In this document: positions 34,220 to 42,008 of the stretch, in pieces
Layout: the number at the start of each line of letters is the position of its first letter
How positions within the stretch are numbered: the stretch's first letter is position 1
The notes under the pieces: model-generated
What the model saw: only the letters and a program-made list of their open reading frames with translations
Database searches by the model: none
Told to the model about the DNA's origin: nothing
Translations under genes and position numbers: made by a program
From: Mycolicibacterium lacusdiani
Lineage (GTDB): Bacteria; Actinomycetota; Actinomycetes; Mycobacteriales; Mycobacteriaceae
Direction: 5' to 3'
Assembly: GCF_021916785.1 (NCBI RefSeq)
Contig: NZ_JAKCFC010000011.1
Location: 124,001-188,000, forward strand
Length of the DNA stretch: 64,000 nucleotides

Positions 34220-35311
34220 TCAGCGTCCCGCGGTGTTCGACTCGAGCTGGGCTCGCACGGCCTCTCCGAGGTCCGCGGTCGTCGCGGTGCCACCCATGTC
34301 CGGTGTCAGCGCGTCACCGCCGCGTGCCAGGACGTCTTCGACGGCAGTCATCACGGCGTCGGCGGCGGCGGTCTCACCGAGGTGTTCCAGCATCATCGAG
34401 CCGCACCAGATTTGGCCGATCGGATTGGCCTTGCCCTGCCCGGCGATGTCGGGAGCCGACCCGTGCACCGGCTCGAAGAGGCTGGGGAAGCGGCGTTCGG
34501 GGTTGATGTTTCCGCTGGGGGCGATGCCGATGGTGCCGGTGCATGCGGGACCGAGGTCGGAGAGGATGTCGCCGAACAGATTGCTGGCGACCACGACGTC
34601 GAACCAGTCGGGATGCAGCACGAAGTTGGCGGTGAGGATGTCGATGTGGAACTTGTCCACCGCGACGTCGGCGTAGTTGGCGCTCATGGCTTCCACGCGT
34701 TCGTCCCAGTACGGCATGGAGATCGAGATGCCGTTGCTCTTGGTCGCCGAGGTGAGGTGTTTCTTCGGCCGGCGCTCGGCGAGGTCGAAGGCGTACTTCA
34801 GGATCCGGTCGACGCCGACCCGCGTCATCACCGTCTCCTGCATGACGACTTCACGGTCGGTGCCCTCGAACATCTTGCCGCCGACGCTGGAGTACTCACC
34901 CTCGGTGTTCTCGCGCACGACGTAGAAGTCCACGTCGCCGGGCTGCCTGCCGGCCAGCGGACTCCGCACGCCGGGCATCAATTTGACGGGCCTGAGGTTG
35001 ACGTATTGATCGAAGTGCCGCCGGAACTGCAGCAGGCTGCCCCACAGTGAGACGTGGTCCGGGACCACGTCCGGCCAGCCGACGGCGCCGAAGAAGATCG
35101 CGTCGAAGCGGCTCAGCTCCTCGAACCAGTCCGGGGGAAGCATCGCGCCGTTGTCGCTGTAGTACTCCGCGCTGGCGTAGTCGAATCGTTCGTAGTCCAG
35201 GGCGAAGTCGAAGGCGGCCGCTGCGGCCTCCAAGACGCGGATGCCCTCTGGCACAACCTCTTTGCCGATGCCGTCGCCGGGGATGACTGCGATGCGGTGT
35301 GTGGTGGTCAC
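34220..35311 (-). CDS. Tartrate dehydrogenase/D-malate dehydrogenase (beta-decarboxylating)
   Basis: 363-residue member of the isocitrate/isopropylmalate dehydrogenase family, tartrate dehydrogenase (TtuC/YeaU) branch. Seen: IAVIPGDGIGKEVVPEG, LLQFRRHFDQYVNLRP (the arginine loop that holds substrate carboxylates), ENTEGEYSSVGG, and the metal site region SNLFGDILSDLGP followed by EPVHGSAPDIAGQGKANP (nicotinamide loop). It oxidises tartrate or D-malate with NAD+, with or without decarboxylation. GTG start with AAAGGA upstream. It is convergent with the hydroxypyruvate isomerase gene, 41 bases apart. Confidence 0.5.
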   Translation of the reverse strand: MTTTHRIAVIPGDGIGKEVVPEGIRVLEAAAAAFDFALDYERFDYASAEYYSDNGAMLPPDWFEELSRFDAIFFGAVGWPDVVPDHVSLWGSLLQFRRHFDQYVNLRPVKLMPGVRSPLAGRQPGDVDFYVVRENTEGEYSSVGGKMFEGTDREVVMQETVMTRVGVDRILKYAFDLAERRPKKHLTSATKSNGISISMPYWDERVEAMSANYADVAVDKFHIDILTANFVLHPDWFDVVVASNLFGDILSDLGPACTGTIGIAPSGNINPERRFPSLFEPVHGSAPDIAGQGKANPIGQIWCGSMMLEHLGETAAADAVMTAVEDVLARGGDALTPDMGGTATTADLGEAVRAQLESNTAGR

Positions 35312-35370
35312 GAAGTGGTCCTTTCGTCAGCCCATCGAACCCAAGTGGGTCTACCCCACGCGGACGACGG

Positions 35371-35754
35371 TCACACGGCAGCCCGGTGGATCCCGCACGT
35401 GCAGTCGTCGATCGATGGGCAGGTGCACGCCATGCCCCATTCGACGATCTCGCGCGCCCGGGCCAACTCGGCGATGCGCGCGTCGATGTCGGCGAGTTTC
35501 GACGCCGCGAGCGCCCTTGACGCCGGACGGCCGGGCGCGTCGTCGGCGAAGAGGATCTGAATCTCCTCCAGGGTGAAGCCCGCCGCCTTGCACAGCCGAA
35601 TCACCTCGAGGCGCGCGAGTACGGCATCGTCGTATCGGCGTTGGCCACCGACCCTGGTCGGCGCCGGGAGCAAGCCGACCCGTTCGTAGTAGCGCAACGT
35701 GGTGGCGGCCACGCCCGCCGTACGGGCGACCTCGCCGATCGTCAACCCCGGCAT
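35371..35754 (-). CDS. MerR-family regulator with cysteine-rich C-terminus
   Basis: 127-residue regulator. The winged helix is LTIGEVARTAGVAATTLRYYERVGLLPAPTRVGGQRRYDD, followed by a dimerisation helix (LEEIQILFADD, then SKLADIDARIAELARARE). The C-terminal tail CTCPSIDDCTCGIHRAAV has four cysteines and a histidine close together, which suggests a metal or redox sensor. The ATG at 35754 follows a GGGGGGGAGG site. The dyad at 35781-35800 in the divergent promoter has MerR-type geometry and is the expected binding site. The partner gene across the promoter is the frameshifted PPOX gene. Confidence 0.5.
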   Translation of the reverse strand: MPGLTIGEVARTAGVAATTLRYYERVGLLPAPTRVGGQRRYDDAVLARLEVIRLCKAAGFTLEEIQILFADDAPGRPASRALAASKLADIDARIAELARAREIVEWGMACTCPSIDDCTCGIHRAAV

Positions 35755-35777
35755 GCCGCCTCCCCCCCCTCGGACAC

Positions 35778-35808
35778 TTGACTTGGAGTCAACTCTAAGT
35801 CGTTCACT
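35778..35808 (+). promoter_or_regulatory. MerR-type promoter: dyad in a 19-base spacer
   Basis: A TTGACT (-35) at 35778-35783 and TTCACT (weak -10) at 35803-35808 are 19 bases apart, and the imperfect dyad ACTTGGAGTCAACTCTAAGT fills 35781-35800 (one mismatched pair in the nine-base arms). This spacing is the hallmark of MerR-regulated promoters. The implied start point is about 35815, the ATG of the PPOX gene, so the mRNA would be leaderless. Confidence 0.5.
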
Positions 35809-35814
35809 GGTGCG

Positions 35815-36262
35815 ATGCATCCGACATCGCTCGAAGGACTACTCGACTCCCGCTATGCCCTGCTGCGGTCGTACCGCCGTGACGGCGCCCCGGTCGACAC
35901 CCCCATCTGGTTCCAGCTCGACGGGCGGACGCTGGTGTTCCGCACCAAGGTGGGTCCCAAGACTGCGCGCATCACCCGCGATCCCCGGGTCGAATTGCGC
36001 GCGTGCGACCACCGGGGCCGTCCCGCAGACGGCTCGGCTGCGCTGACCGGCCGCGCGACCATCCTGGCCGGTGCGGCGGCGGACGACGCGAACCGTGCGC
36101 TGCGCCGTCGCTACGGCTTGGCAGTACAACGTGGTGCCGCTGCTCAAGATCCCCGGCGTACGCAACGTGCACCGCGGCCTGCCGCTGCGCGAGAAGCTGC
36201 GCAAGGCCCGCGACCGCGGGGTGTGGGGCGACAGCGTCATCGTGCGCGTCGACCTCGACTGA
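35815..36262 (+). pseudogene. PPOX-class (F420/FMN split barrel) protein, frameshifted
   Basis: The frame at 35815 reads LLDSRYALLRSYRRDGAPVDTPIWFQLDGRTLVFRT and on to LRRRYG, then goes out of frame near 36118; the second part (WQYNVVPLLKIPGVRNVHRG to VWGDSVIVRVDLD) continues in another frame. One extra base in TACGGCTTGGCAG (TACGGCTGGCAG would restore YGWQYN) explains it. Repaired length is about 148 residues, normal for PPOX-class proteins that use F420 or FMN. Either the gene is inactivated or the base is a sequencing error. It is controlled from the MerR promoter at its start. Confidence 0.5.
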
Positions 36263-36268
36263 CGGAGA

Positions 36269-36928
36269 TCAGGCCGTCATCAGGTAGTCGGCGCCGCCGA
36301 CGTAGACGATGCCGGACGGGTTGGGCCGGTTCGCGGCCCCGACGATCGCCGCGGGAATGAAGGTGCCGTCGACCATGTCGCCGGACACGACCGTGAAGCG
36401 GATGCCCGCGTGCTCGAACTCCGAACGCATTGCGTAGAGCGCGGTTTCGCCGGCGCGCTTGCTGGCGGCGACCGCCGAGTAGCCCTTCGGCACGGCCTTG
36501 TGCGGGAAGAAGTGTGCCTGGTGGCTGGTCACGTAGACGATGCGGCCGCCGACGGGCATCAACGGCATGGCCAACTGGACCAGACGCCGCTGGGCGTCGC
36601 GGTTGAGCCGCATGGCGTAGCCGGGCTCGGCACCCAATTCGAGGCCGCCCGAGGCGTTGAGGATCAGGGTGTCGAGGCGTCCGAAGCGGGCCGCGATCGC
36701 GTCGATCATCGCGGCGGCGTCGGTCTCGTCGGAGATGTCCGCGGCCAGGGTCGACGCGTGTCCACCGGCGGCGCGGATGGCGTCGACGATCGCGTTGGCG
36801 CGCTTGTCGCGTTCGCGGTAGTTGACCAGAACGTGGGTGTCGGGGTTCGCGAGCTGACGCGCCACCTCCGCGCCGATGCCTCGCGAGGCTCCGGTGACCA
36901 GGACGATTCGTGAAGGTTCGGTTCGCAT
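36269..36928 (-). CDS. Short-chain dehydrogenase/reductase
   Basis: 219-residue SDR protein with the NAD(P) loop LVTGASRGIGAEVARQL, an NAD(P)-binding NASGG, a catalytic Ser in YVTSHQAHF, and the YSAVAASKRAG Tyr-x-x-x-Lys. Enzymes of this type reduce or oxidise small alcohols and ketones; the substrate is unknown. It is transcribed away from the SRPBCC/ArsR pair, with a clear intergenic gap of about 130 bases, and is convergent with the PPOX gene. Confidence 0.5.
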   Translation of the reverse strand: MRTEPSRIVLVTGASRGIGAEVARQLANPDTHVLVNYRERDKRANAIVDAIRAAGGHASTLAADISDETDAAAMIDAIAARFGRLDTLILNASGGLELGAEPGYAMRLNRDAQRRLVQLAMPLMPVGGRIVYVTSHQAHFFPHKAVPKGYSAVAASKRAGETALYAMRSEFEHAGIRFTVVSGDMVDGTFIPAAIVGAANRPNPSGIVYVGGADYLMTA

Positions 36929-37061
36929 GTGAGGTTCCTTCCGTCACTGCCGATGCCTACGGCCAGACCATCACCGTACGCCAAGTCTAAGAAAGTTAAG
37001 GCGAAGATAAGGTAACAGTAAGGTGGCGGCTCGGACGTCGTCCCCGGGGCCGGACCGGTGG

Positions 37062-37499
37062 TCACCGCCCCTGTAGAACCGCTCCGAGCTGGTCGAACGT
37101 GACCGTCCACCCGTTGTGGAAGTCGTCGAACTCGGTGGACGGAACCAGGGTGTGCTCGATCGACATGATCGTCTGGTCGTCGTCCGCCGGTGCGAAGGTC
37201 ACCTCGACCACACTGGTCACCGTCGGGTCCGGCCAGTTCGAATTGCTCCACGTGAAGCGCAGCAGGCAGGGCCGGTCGATCTCGAGGAACCGACCGGTGA
37301 TCAGCACCGTCCGATCGACGGCGTCGACGTCGAAGCGCACCACACCGCCGACGTACGGCTCCACGGTGAGCGCCACGATGCGATCGGGCCGCGGGCACAT
37401 CCACTCGCGCAACGACTCGGGGTCCAGCCACTCGTCGAAGACGACGTCCGGCGGGGCGGGCATGATCCGTCGGACCCGTACCGTCGCCGTCTCGGTCAT
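37062..37499 (-). CDS. SRPBCC (AHSA1-type START) domain protein
   Basis: 145-residue SRPBCC/AHSA1-like protein: MPAPPDVVFDEWLDPESLREWMCPRP at the N-terminus, VEPYVGGVVRFDV in the middle, and the long C-terminal helix FHNGWTVTFDQLGAVL. Its ligand is unknown. Translation is coupled to the upstream ArsR gene by a four-base ATGA overlap. ArsR/AHSA1 pairs are common in actinobacteria; the SRPBCC protein is often a small-molecule binding or glutathione-independent enzyme linked to the regulator. Confidence 0.5.
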   Translation of the reverse strand: MTETATVRVRRIMPAPPDVVFDEWLDPESLREWMCPRPDRIVALTVEPYVGGVVRFDVDAVDRTVLITGRFLEIDRPCLLRFTWSNSNWPDPTVTSVVEVTFAPADDDQTIMSIEHTLVPSTEFDDFHNGWTVTFDQLGAVLQGR

Positions 37500-37828
37500 C
37501 GCTTGTCTCGTTTCCGGCGCAGGCGTTCGGATAGTGCGTCGGCGCGCGTCGACCAGAACTCCGTCTGGTCGTTCATCCACTGCTGCGCCATGGTCAGGCC
37601 TTCCGGCCGCAGGGACAGCCAGTGCTCGCGACCCCTGACCTCGCGTTGGACGAGTCCGGCGGACTCGAGCACGCCGACGTGACGCGAGACGCCGGCGAAG
37701 GTCATCGGTAGCGGCGCGGCGAGGTCGGTGATGCGTGCGTCGCCGTCGCGCAGCGTCTCCAGGAGTCGGCGGCGCGTGGGATCGGCGAGTGCGGCGTACG
37801 CCCGATCCAGGAGCTGATCTTCAACCAC
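37496..37828 (-). CDS. ArsR-family regulator
   Basis: 110-residue winged helix regulator (LLDRAYAALADPTRRRLLETLRDG, then ITDLAAPLPMTFAGVSRHVGVLESAGLV). No metal-binding Cys motif is seen. I chose the GTG at 37828 because TATAGT lies seven bases upstream on the minus strand and no ribosome site is seen, the pattern of a leaderless mRNA. It is in one operon with the SRPBCC gene. The dyads at 37821-37836 and 37871-37890 are the probable operators, so it would repress itself and perhaps the divergent DUF899 gene. Confidence 0.5.
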   Translation of the reverse strand: MVEDQLLDRAYAALADPTRRRLLETLRDGDARITDLAAPLPMTFAGVSRHVGVLESAGLVQREVRGREHWLSLRPEGLTMAQQWMNDQTEFWSTRADALSERLRRKRDKR

Positions 37829-37836
37829 ATTGTTGA
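37821..37836. promoter_or_regulatory. ArsR operator candidate 1
   Basis: TCAAC-N6-GTTGA inverted repeat that overlaps the ArsR start codon and the region beside its -10 (TATAGT, about 37836-37841 on the minus strand). The architecture is identical to the second dyad 50 bases away. Confidence 0.5.
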
Positions 37837-37870
37837 CTATAGCGGGCGGCCATGGTGTGCTGGGCGTGAA

Positions 37871-37890
37871 GTTCAACACATCCGTTGAAC
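37871..37890. promoter_or_regulatory. ArsR operator candidate 2
   Basis: GTTCAACACATCCGTTGAAC, a perfect seven-base inverted repeat with a six-base spacer. It contains the same TCAAC-N6-GTTGA core as the first dyad and lies before the divergent DUF899 gene, 65 bases upstream of its start. Confidence 0.5.
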
Positions 37891-37954
37891 GATTTCAGGG
37901 GACCGGCGGCCACCGTCGGGAGAACCGTTGCAGCACAGACGAAGGGAGCAACCG

Positions 37955-38731
37955 ATGCAGACGCCCGAGATCGCGTCGGCCGCCGAGTGGGACACCGCGC
38001 ACCAGCGGATGCTGGTCAAGGAGAAGGAGATGACCAGGGCCCGCGACGCTCTGGCCGCCATGCGGCGACGCATGCCGTGGACGCCCGTGGACGGGGAGTA
38101 CGCTTTCGAGGGCCCCAACGGCAGAGTCGGTCTCGTCGATCTGTTCGATGGCCGACGGCAGCTGATCGTCTATCGCGCCTTCGTCGAAGCGGGCGTGGAG
38201 GGTTGGCCCGGCCACGGTTGCGTGGGCTGCTCGCTCATGGCCGACCACGTCGGCAACCTCGCCCACCTCAATGCCCGCGACACCACGCTCGTCTACGTGT
38301 CGCGCGCCGACCAAGCCGACATCGAGCGGGTCAAGGCCAAGATGGGTTGGGACATCCCGTGGTACTCGCTCACCGACGACTTCGATGCCGACTTCGGTTG
38401 CGACCAGTGGCACGGCACCAACGCCTTCATCCGAACCGCTGGAGACGACGGCGACCAGGTGTACCGCACCTACTTCATCAACGACCGCGGTGACGAGGCA
38501 TTCGTCAGCACCTGGACGTTCCTCGACATGACGGCACTGGGGCGGCAGGAGACCTGGGAGGACTCGCCGGACGGCTATCCGCAGACCGCGCCGTACGAAT
38601 GGTGGTGCTGGCACGACGAATACGGGCAACGAGAGCCGTCGAGGTGGTTCGGCGATCCCGATCCCGACGATCCGCACGACCCGCGGCCCCCGCGTCGGAC
38701 CGAGGGGAGCGACAGCCGTGTCTGTCACTGA
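37955..38731 (+). CDS. DUF899 thioredoxin-like protein
   Basis: 258-residue protein of the DUF899 family, a thioredoxin-fold group of unknown function. Recognised features are LVKEKEMTRARDALAAMRRRMPW at the N-terminus, GPNGRVGLVDLFDGRRQLIVYR, the HGCVGCSLMADHVGNLAHL region with a CxxC pair, and the C-terminal YEWWCWHDEYG. The ATG at 37955 has AGGGAGC upstream. It is probably controlled from the ArsR operators. Downstream it overlaps the start of a truncated MDMPI gene in frame-shifted fashion. Confidence 0.5.
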   Translation: MQTPEIASAAEWDTAHQRMLVKEKEMTRARDALAAMRRRMPWTPVDGEYAFEGPNGRVGLVDLFDGRRQLIVYRAFVEAGVEGWPGHGCVGCSLMADHVGNLAHLNARDTTLVYVSRADQADIERVKAKMGWDIPWYSLTDDFDADFGCDQWHGTNAFIRTAGDDGDQVYRTYFINDRGDEAFVSTWTFLDMTALGRQETWEDSPDGYPQTAPYEWWCWHDEYGQREPSRWFGDPDPDDPHDPRPPRRTEGSDSRVCH

Positions 38732-38998
38732 TCCCCGCCGGGTCGCCGGCCTCTACCGGGACACCAGGCAGCGGATCGGCGCCTTGCTCGACGAACGCGG
38801 CGACGCGACGTGGGGCGCGCCCGTCCTGACGCAGAACCCGAATCGCTGTTGATCACAACACGGTTCGAGGCACTGCGGTGGCGAACGGGACGGCGCAGTC
38901 ACGCTCAGATCCTGGCGATGGATTGGTCGGTGGACCCCACCGCGATACTCGGGGAGTCGTGCCCGTTCGGCCCCGCCGCCACCGATCTCGCGGGGTGA
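38718..38998 (+). pseudogene. Maleylpyruvate isomerase (MDMPI)-family gene with internal deletion
   Basis: The first part (GTG at 38718 with GAGGGGAGC upstream) reads VTDPRRVAGLYRDTRQRIGALLDERG and ends at a stop after 44 residues, at 38852. Another frame then gives TTRFEALRWRTGRRSHAQILAMDW and stops at 38998; these two stretches look like the N-terminal and C-terminal ends of the DinB-like MDMPI/TIGR03083 family, usually about 200 residues or more. The middle is missing, so this is a remnant. It overlaps the DUF899 stop by 14 bases. Confidence 0.5.
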
Positions 38999-39085
38999 GC
39001 TTCAGCCCCGCGACCACGTCCGGCCACAGTAGAATCGCGTTGGTCAACCCGGCCGAACGAGGTCACTGCTGCCCACGGAGATCGA

Positions 39086-39955
39086 TTGTTGGTCGTAACG
39101 GGGCCCTCGGGGAACGTGGGCCAGCAACTCGTCGACGTCTTGGACCGCGACTACGACGGGCCTTGGCGCGTGGCATGTCGGCATCCGGAGCGATTCGCTG
39201 CAGGACGGGGAGTCGCCTTCGACTTCTTCGACCGTGCAACCTGGCCGGCAGCGCTGTCGGGTGTCGACGTGTTGTCCCTGCTCTTCCCGCTACCCGGGAA
39301 CCGCGCGGCCCGCGAGGCGATCATCCCGTTCATCGAGGCAGCCGAGAAGGCGGGTTGCCGCCACGTCGTCTACGTCTCGGTGTTCGGAGCGGATCGAGCG
39401 CGCTTCATCCCGCACCACCACGTGGAACTGGCGCTGCGGGGTAGTTCGATGGCGTCCACCGTGTTGCGGTGCAGCTTCTTCATGCAGAATCTGCACCGCG
39501 CCATATCCACTCACGGCGACGACATCGTCGATCACGACGAACTATTCATCCCGGCAGGCCGCGGGAAGACGACCTTCATCGACGCCCGCGATGCGGCGGA
39601 GGTGGCGGCGCTCGCCGTGACGGACACCTCCGCGGATCACGCCGATCGGGTCTATCACCTGACGGGTCCGCGTCCCATTGCAATGAGTGAGGTCGCCGAC
39701 GAACTATCGCGCGTCCTTGGCCGACGTATCCGCTACGCCAATCCAAGTCTGGTTCGCTTTGCACGTCGACTGAGGCAGCGTGAGGTGGGTTGGGACACCG
39801 TCGGATTCATGTGCGCGGTGTACACCCTGACGAAGTTGGGTTTCAACCAGCAGGTGACCGACGACGTAGCGCGGTTGCTGGGACGGCCGCCGCGTACGTT
39901 GTCCTCCTTTCTGGAGGACTCGGCATGGCGTTGGACGGACAGAGCGTGGACGTGA
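39086..39955 (+). CDS. NmrA-like NAD(P)-binding protein
   Basis: 289-residue NmrA/QOR2-type atypical SDR. N-terminal MLVVTGPSGNVGQQLVDVLDR is a GxxGxxG-type nucleotide loop, and VVYVSVFGADRARFIPHHHVELALRGSSMASTVLRCSFFMQN is typical of the family; no Tyr-x-x-x-Lys catalytic pair. May be a redox sensor or a quinone/isoflavone-type reductase. TTG at 39086 is followed by a second TTG; no better start is seen. It is convergent with the P450 gene (about 19 bases). Confidence 0.5.
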   Translation: MLVVTGPSGNVGQQLVDVLDRDYDGPWRVACRHPERFAAGRGVAFDFFDRATWPAALSGVDVLSLLFPLPGNRAAREAIIPFIEAAEKAGCRHVVYVSVFGADRARFIPHHHVELALRGSSMASTVLRCSFFMQNLHRAISTHGDDIVDHDELFIPAGRGKTTFIDARDAAEVAALAVTDTSADHADRVYHLTGPRPIAMSEVADELSRVLGRRIRYANPSLVRFARRLRQREVGWDTVGFMCAVYTLTKLGFNQQVTDDVARLLGRPPRTLSSFLEDSAWRWTDRAWT

Positions 39956-39974
39956 CCGCCCCCCATCCGATGTC

Positions 39975-41207
39975 TCAAGACGTCAGGGTCACGGGAAGCG
40001 ACGTCAGACCGCGCAGGATGAGCCCGCCACGCCAACGCAACCGCTCCGGAGGGACTGCGAGTCGGAGTCTCGGCGCCCGACGCAGGAGGGTGTTCATGGC
40101 CACCTGCGCTTCCAAGCGCGCGAGTGGAGCGCCCAGGCAGTAATGCGCGCCTTGACCGAATGACAGGTGACGGTTGTCCGATCGCGAGACGTCGAGTCTG
40201 TCGGGATGGGAGAACTGCGCGGCGTCGCGATTCGCGGATGCCAGGACCGCCAGGACCAGGTCGCCCCGCCGAATGATGGTGTCCGCGATGACGATGTCCT
40301 CGCGCGCATGGCGTTGCGTCGCCATCTCAGCGGGCACCACGAATCGAATCAGCTCTTCGACCGCCGCCCCCATCGAGTCGGGTTCGTCACGCACGAGGGC
40401 CATCTGACCGGGGTTCTGCAACAGGGCGAGCGTGCCACTGGCGATCAGGTTCACCGTGGTCTCGTGACCTGCGGTGAGTAGCAACACCACCATGGCGAGG
40501 ACTTCGTCGTGGGTGAGCCGATCGTCGCAGTCGCGCGCCGTCACCAGGGCCGAGATCAGGTCATCGCGCGGATTGAGCGTCCGTTCGGCGATGAGGCGCC
40601 GCAGGTAGCGGAGGAACCCGAGTACCGATGGCAGCGCCGTCGCCGGGAACCGTCGATTCGGCGCACCGATCAACGCCTTCGACCACGTCGAGAACCGTGG
40701 AGCGTCCTCTTCGGGGACGCCGAGTATCCGGGCGATCAGCACCAGCGGAATCGGCAGTGCGTAGTCGGCGACGAGGTCGACCTCGCCCCGGCGCAGTGCC
40801 GAGTCGAGTAGTTCGTCGGCCAATGTCTCGGCCTGTCGGCGCATCCGCTCGATCCGTGCGGTTGTGAACGCCGAACGCACCAGTGCACGCATTCGCCGGT
40901 GGTCCAGACCATCGGCGTCGAGCAGTCCGCTTTGCAGCGGGGCGAGGACCCGCGGTGGTTTCCGAATGCGTTCGAACTCTTCAGAAGTCAGCGCGTTCGC
41001 CTTGTTCTTGACCAGGCGTTGGTCTTTCAAGACGTCCGCCACGTCGGTGTACCTCGTGATCAGCCATGGGCTACCGAAACGGCGGACGGACACCCGGACG
41101 ACGGGTGCTTCGGCTCGCAGGCGCGCGTAATGGCGAAACGGATCCGCCTTGAACGAAGGCGCCGAGACGTCGAGCGGCCACAGCGCAGGACCGTCGACCG
41201 CGGTCAT
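39975..41207 (-). CDS. Cytochrome P450
   Basis: 410-residue soluble P450. Seen: the I-helix AGHETTVNLI, the ExxR (EELIR), and the haem loop LSFGQGAHYCLGAPLARLE with the Cys thiolate ligand. Subfamily and substrate cannot be told. Its start overlaps the stop of the TetR gene by four bases (ATGA), so both are one transcript from the promoter with repeated palindromes at 41811-41858. A partner ferredoxin is not near. Confidence 0.5.
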   Translation of the reverse strand: MTAVDGPALWPLDVSAPSFKADPFRHYARLRAEAPVVRVSVRRFGSPWLITRYTDVADVLKDQRLVKNKANALTSEEFERIRKPPRVLAPLQSGLLDADGLDHRRMRALVRSAFTTARIERMRRQAETLADELLDSALRRGEVDLVADYALPIPLVLIARILGVPEEDAPRFSTWSKALIGAPNRRFPATALPSVLGFLRYLRRLIAERTLNPRDDLISALVTARDCDDRLTHDEVLAMVVLLLTAGHETTVNLIASGTLALLQNPGQMALVRDEPDSMGAAVEELIRFVVPAEMATQRHAREDIVIADTIIRRGDLVLAVLASANRDAAQFSHPDRLDVSRSDNRHLSFGQGAHYCLGAPLARLEAQVAMNTLLRRAPRLRLAVPPERLRWRGGLILRGLTSLPVTLTS

Positions 41208-41803
41208 CGGGAGAAAGCCTCGTTGAAGGCGTCGAACGCCTTGTGGACGTATCTCCCCGGCGGGCGACGCGCACCGTCACGAGCCCAGTGCTCCAAACCC
41301 ACGCGTACCGCGGTGATGCAGGAGCCGGCCATCAGGTCGCTGCGCATCCTGGTTCGGGTGCTGCCGCCGACTCGTAAGGCAATGGCATCCGCCAGTGCCG
41401 TCAGGAACGTCGAGAAGTGGGCGGTCTGGCGCGCGGCCAGCAGTGGGTGGCGAGCGTGCAATGTCATGTACCGGGGTAGGTCCTGGCCCTCACGATGTGC
41501 GCGGTCCGCGTCAGCGGCGAACATCGCCGACAGATCGGGCCAAGCGTCTGCTCCGCTCCCGCGTGCCGCGAACGCCGCCAGTTCCTCCGGATCGATCTCG
41601 AAGAGTTCGATCAATGCGGCGTCCTCCTTGGTGTCGAAGTAGTTGAAGAAGGTGCGCGTGGAAACACCTGCCAGCGAGGTTATTTCGCTCACTGATACGT
41701 CTGCGAGACCTCGCTCGAGCCCGAGTTCGAGAACTGCCTTGCGCAACGCCTGACGCGTCGCACGTTTGTTGCGGGCCTTGCCGTCCTCGTTCTCCACCAT
41801 CAC
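41204..41803 (-). CDS. TetR-family regulator of the P450 operon
   Basis: 199-residue regulator, with helix-turn-helix LADVSVSEITSLAGVSTRTFFNYFDTKEDAAL. The ligand domain is unremarkable. GTG 41803 (or the ATG three bases later) starts the gene, eight bases from the first of the tandem palindromes, so it almost certainly represses itself and the P450. The inducer may be the P450 substrate. Confidence 0.5.
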   Translation of the reverse strand: MMVENEDGKARNKRATRQALRKAVLELGLERGLADVSVSEITSLAGVSTRTFFNYFDTKEDAALIELFEIDPEELAAFAARGSGADAWPDLSAMFAADADRAHREGQDLPRYMTLHARHPLLAARQTAHFSTFLTALADAIALRVGGSTRTRMRSDLMAGSCITAVRVGLEHWARDGARRPPGRYVHKAFDAFNEAFSR

Positions 41804-41810
41804 ACCATGA

Positions 41811-41858
41811 TTGCATCGAGTGCAAGTTGCATCAAGTGCAAATCAGATGCTGCATCGA
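41811..41858. promoter_or_regulatory. Repeated palindromic operator upstream of the TetR-P450 operon
   Basis: TTGCATCGAGTGCAA (41811-41825) and TTGCATCAAGTGCAA (41827-41841) are palindromes with five-base arms, 16 bases apart; a third core TGCATCGA is at 41851-41858. This arrangement just before the TetR start fits dimers of the repressor bound side by side. Confidence 0.5.
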
Positions 41859-42008
41859 CTGTGCGCGCGTTAGCACGAAGTTTGAACCTCGGCCCGCGGG
41901 TCATCCAGTGTCCGTATGACGTGATGCTTACGATTTCCCGGCAAGCCGCGACCGTGCTCGTCTCGTCGACGATGATCGGTGGTGACTGGGTTTCGAGAGG
42001 GGAGTGGC

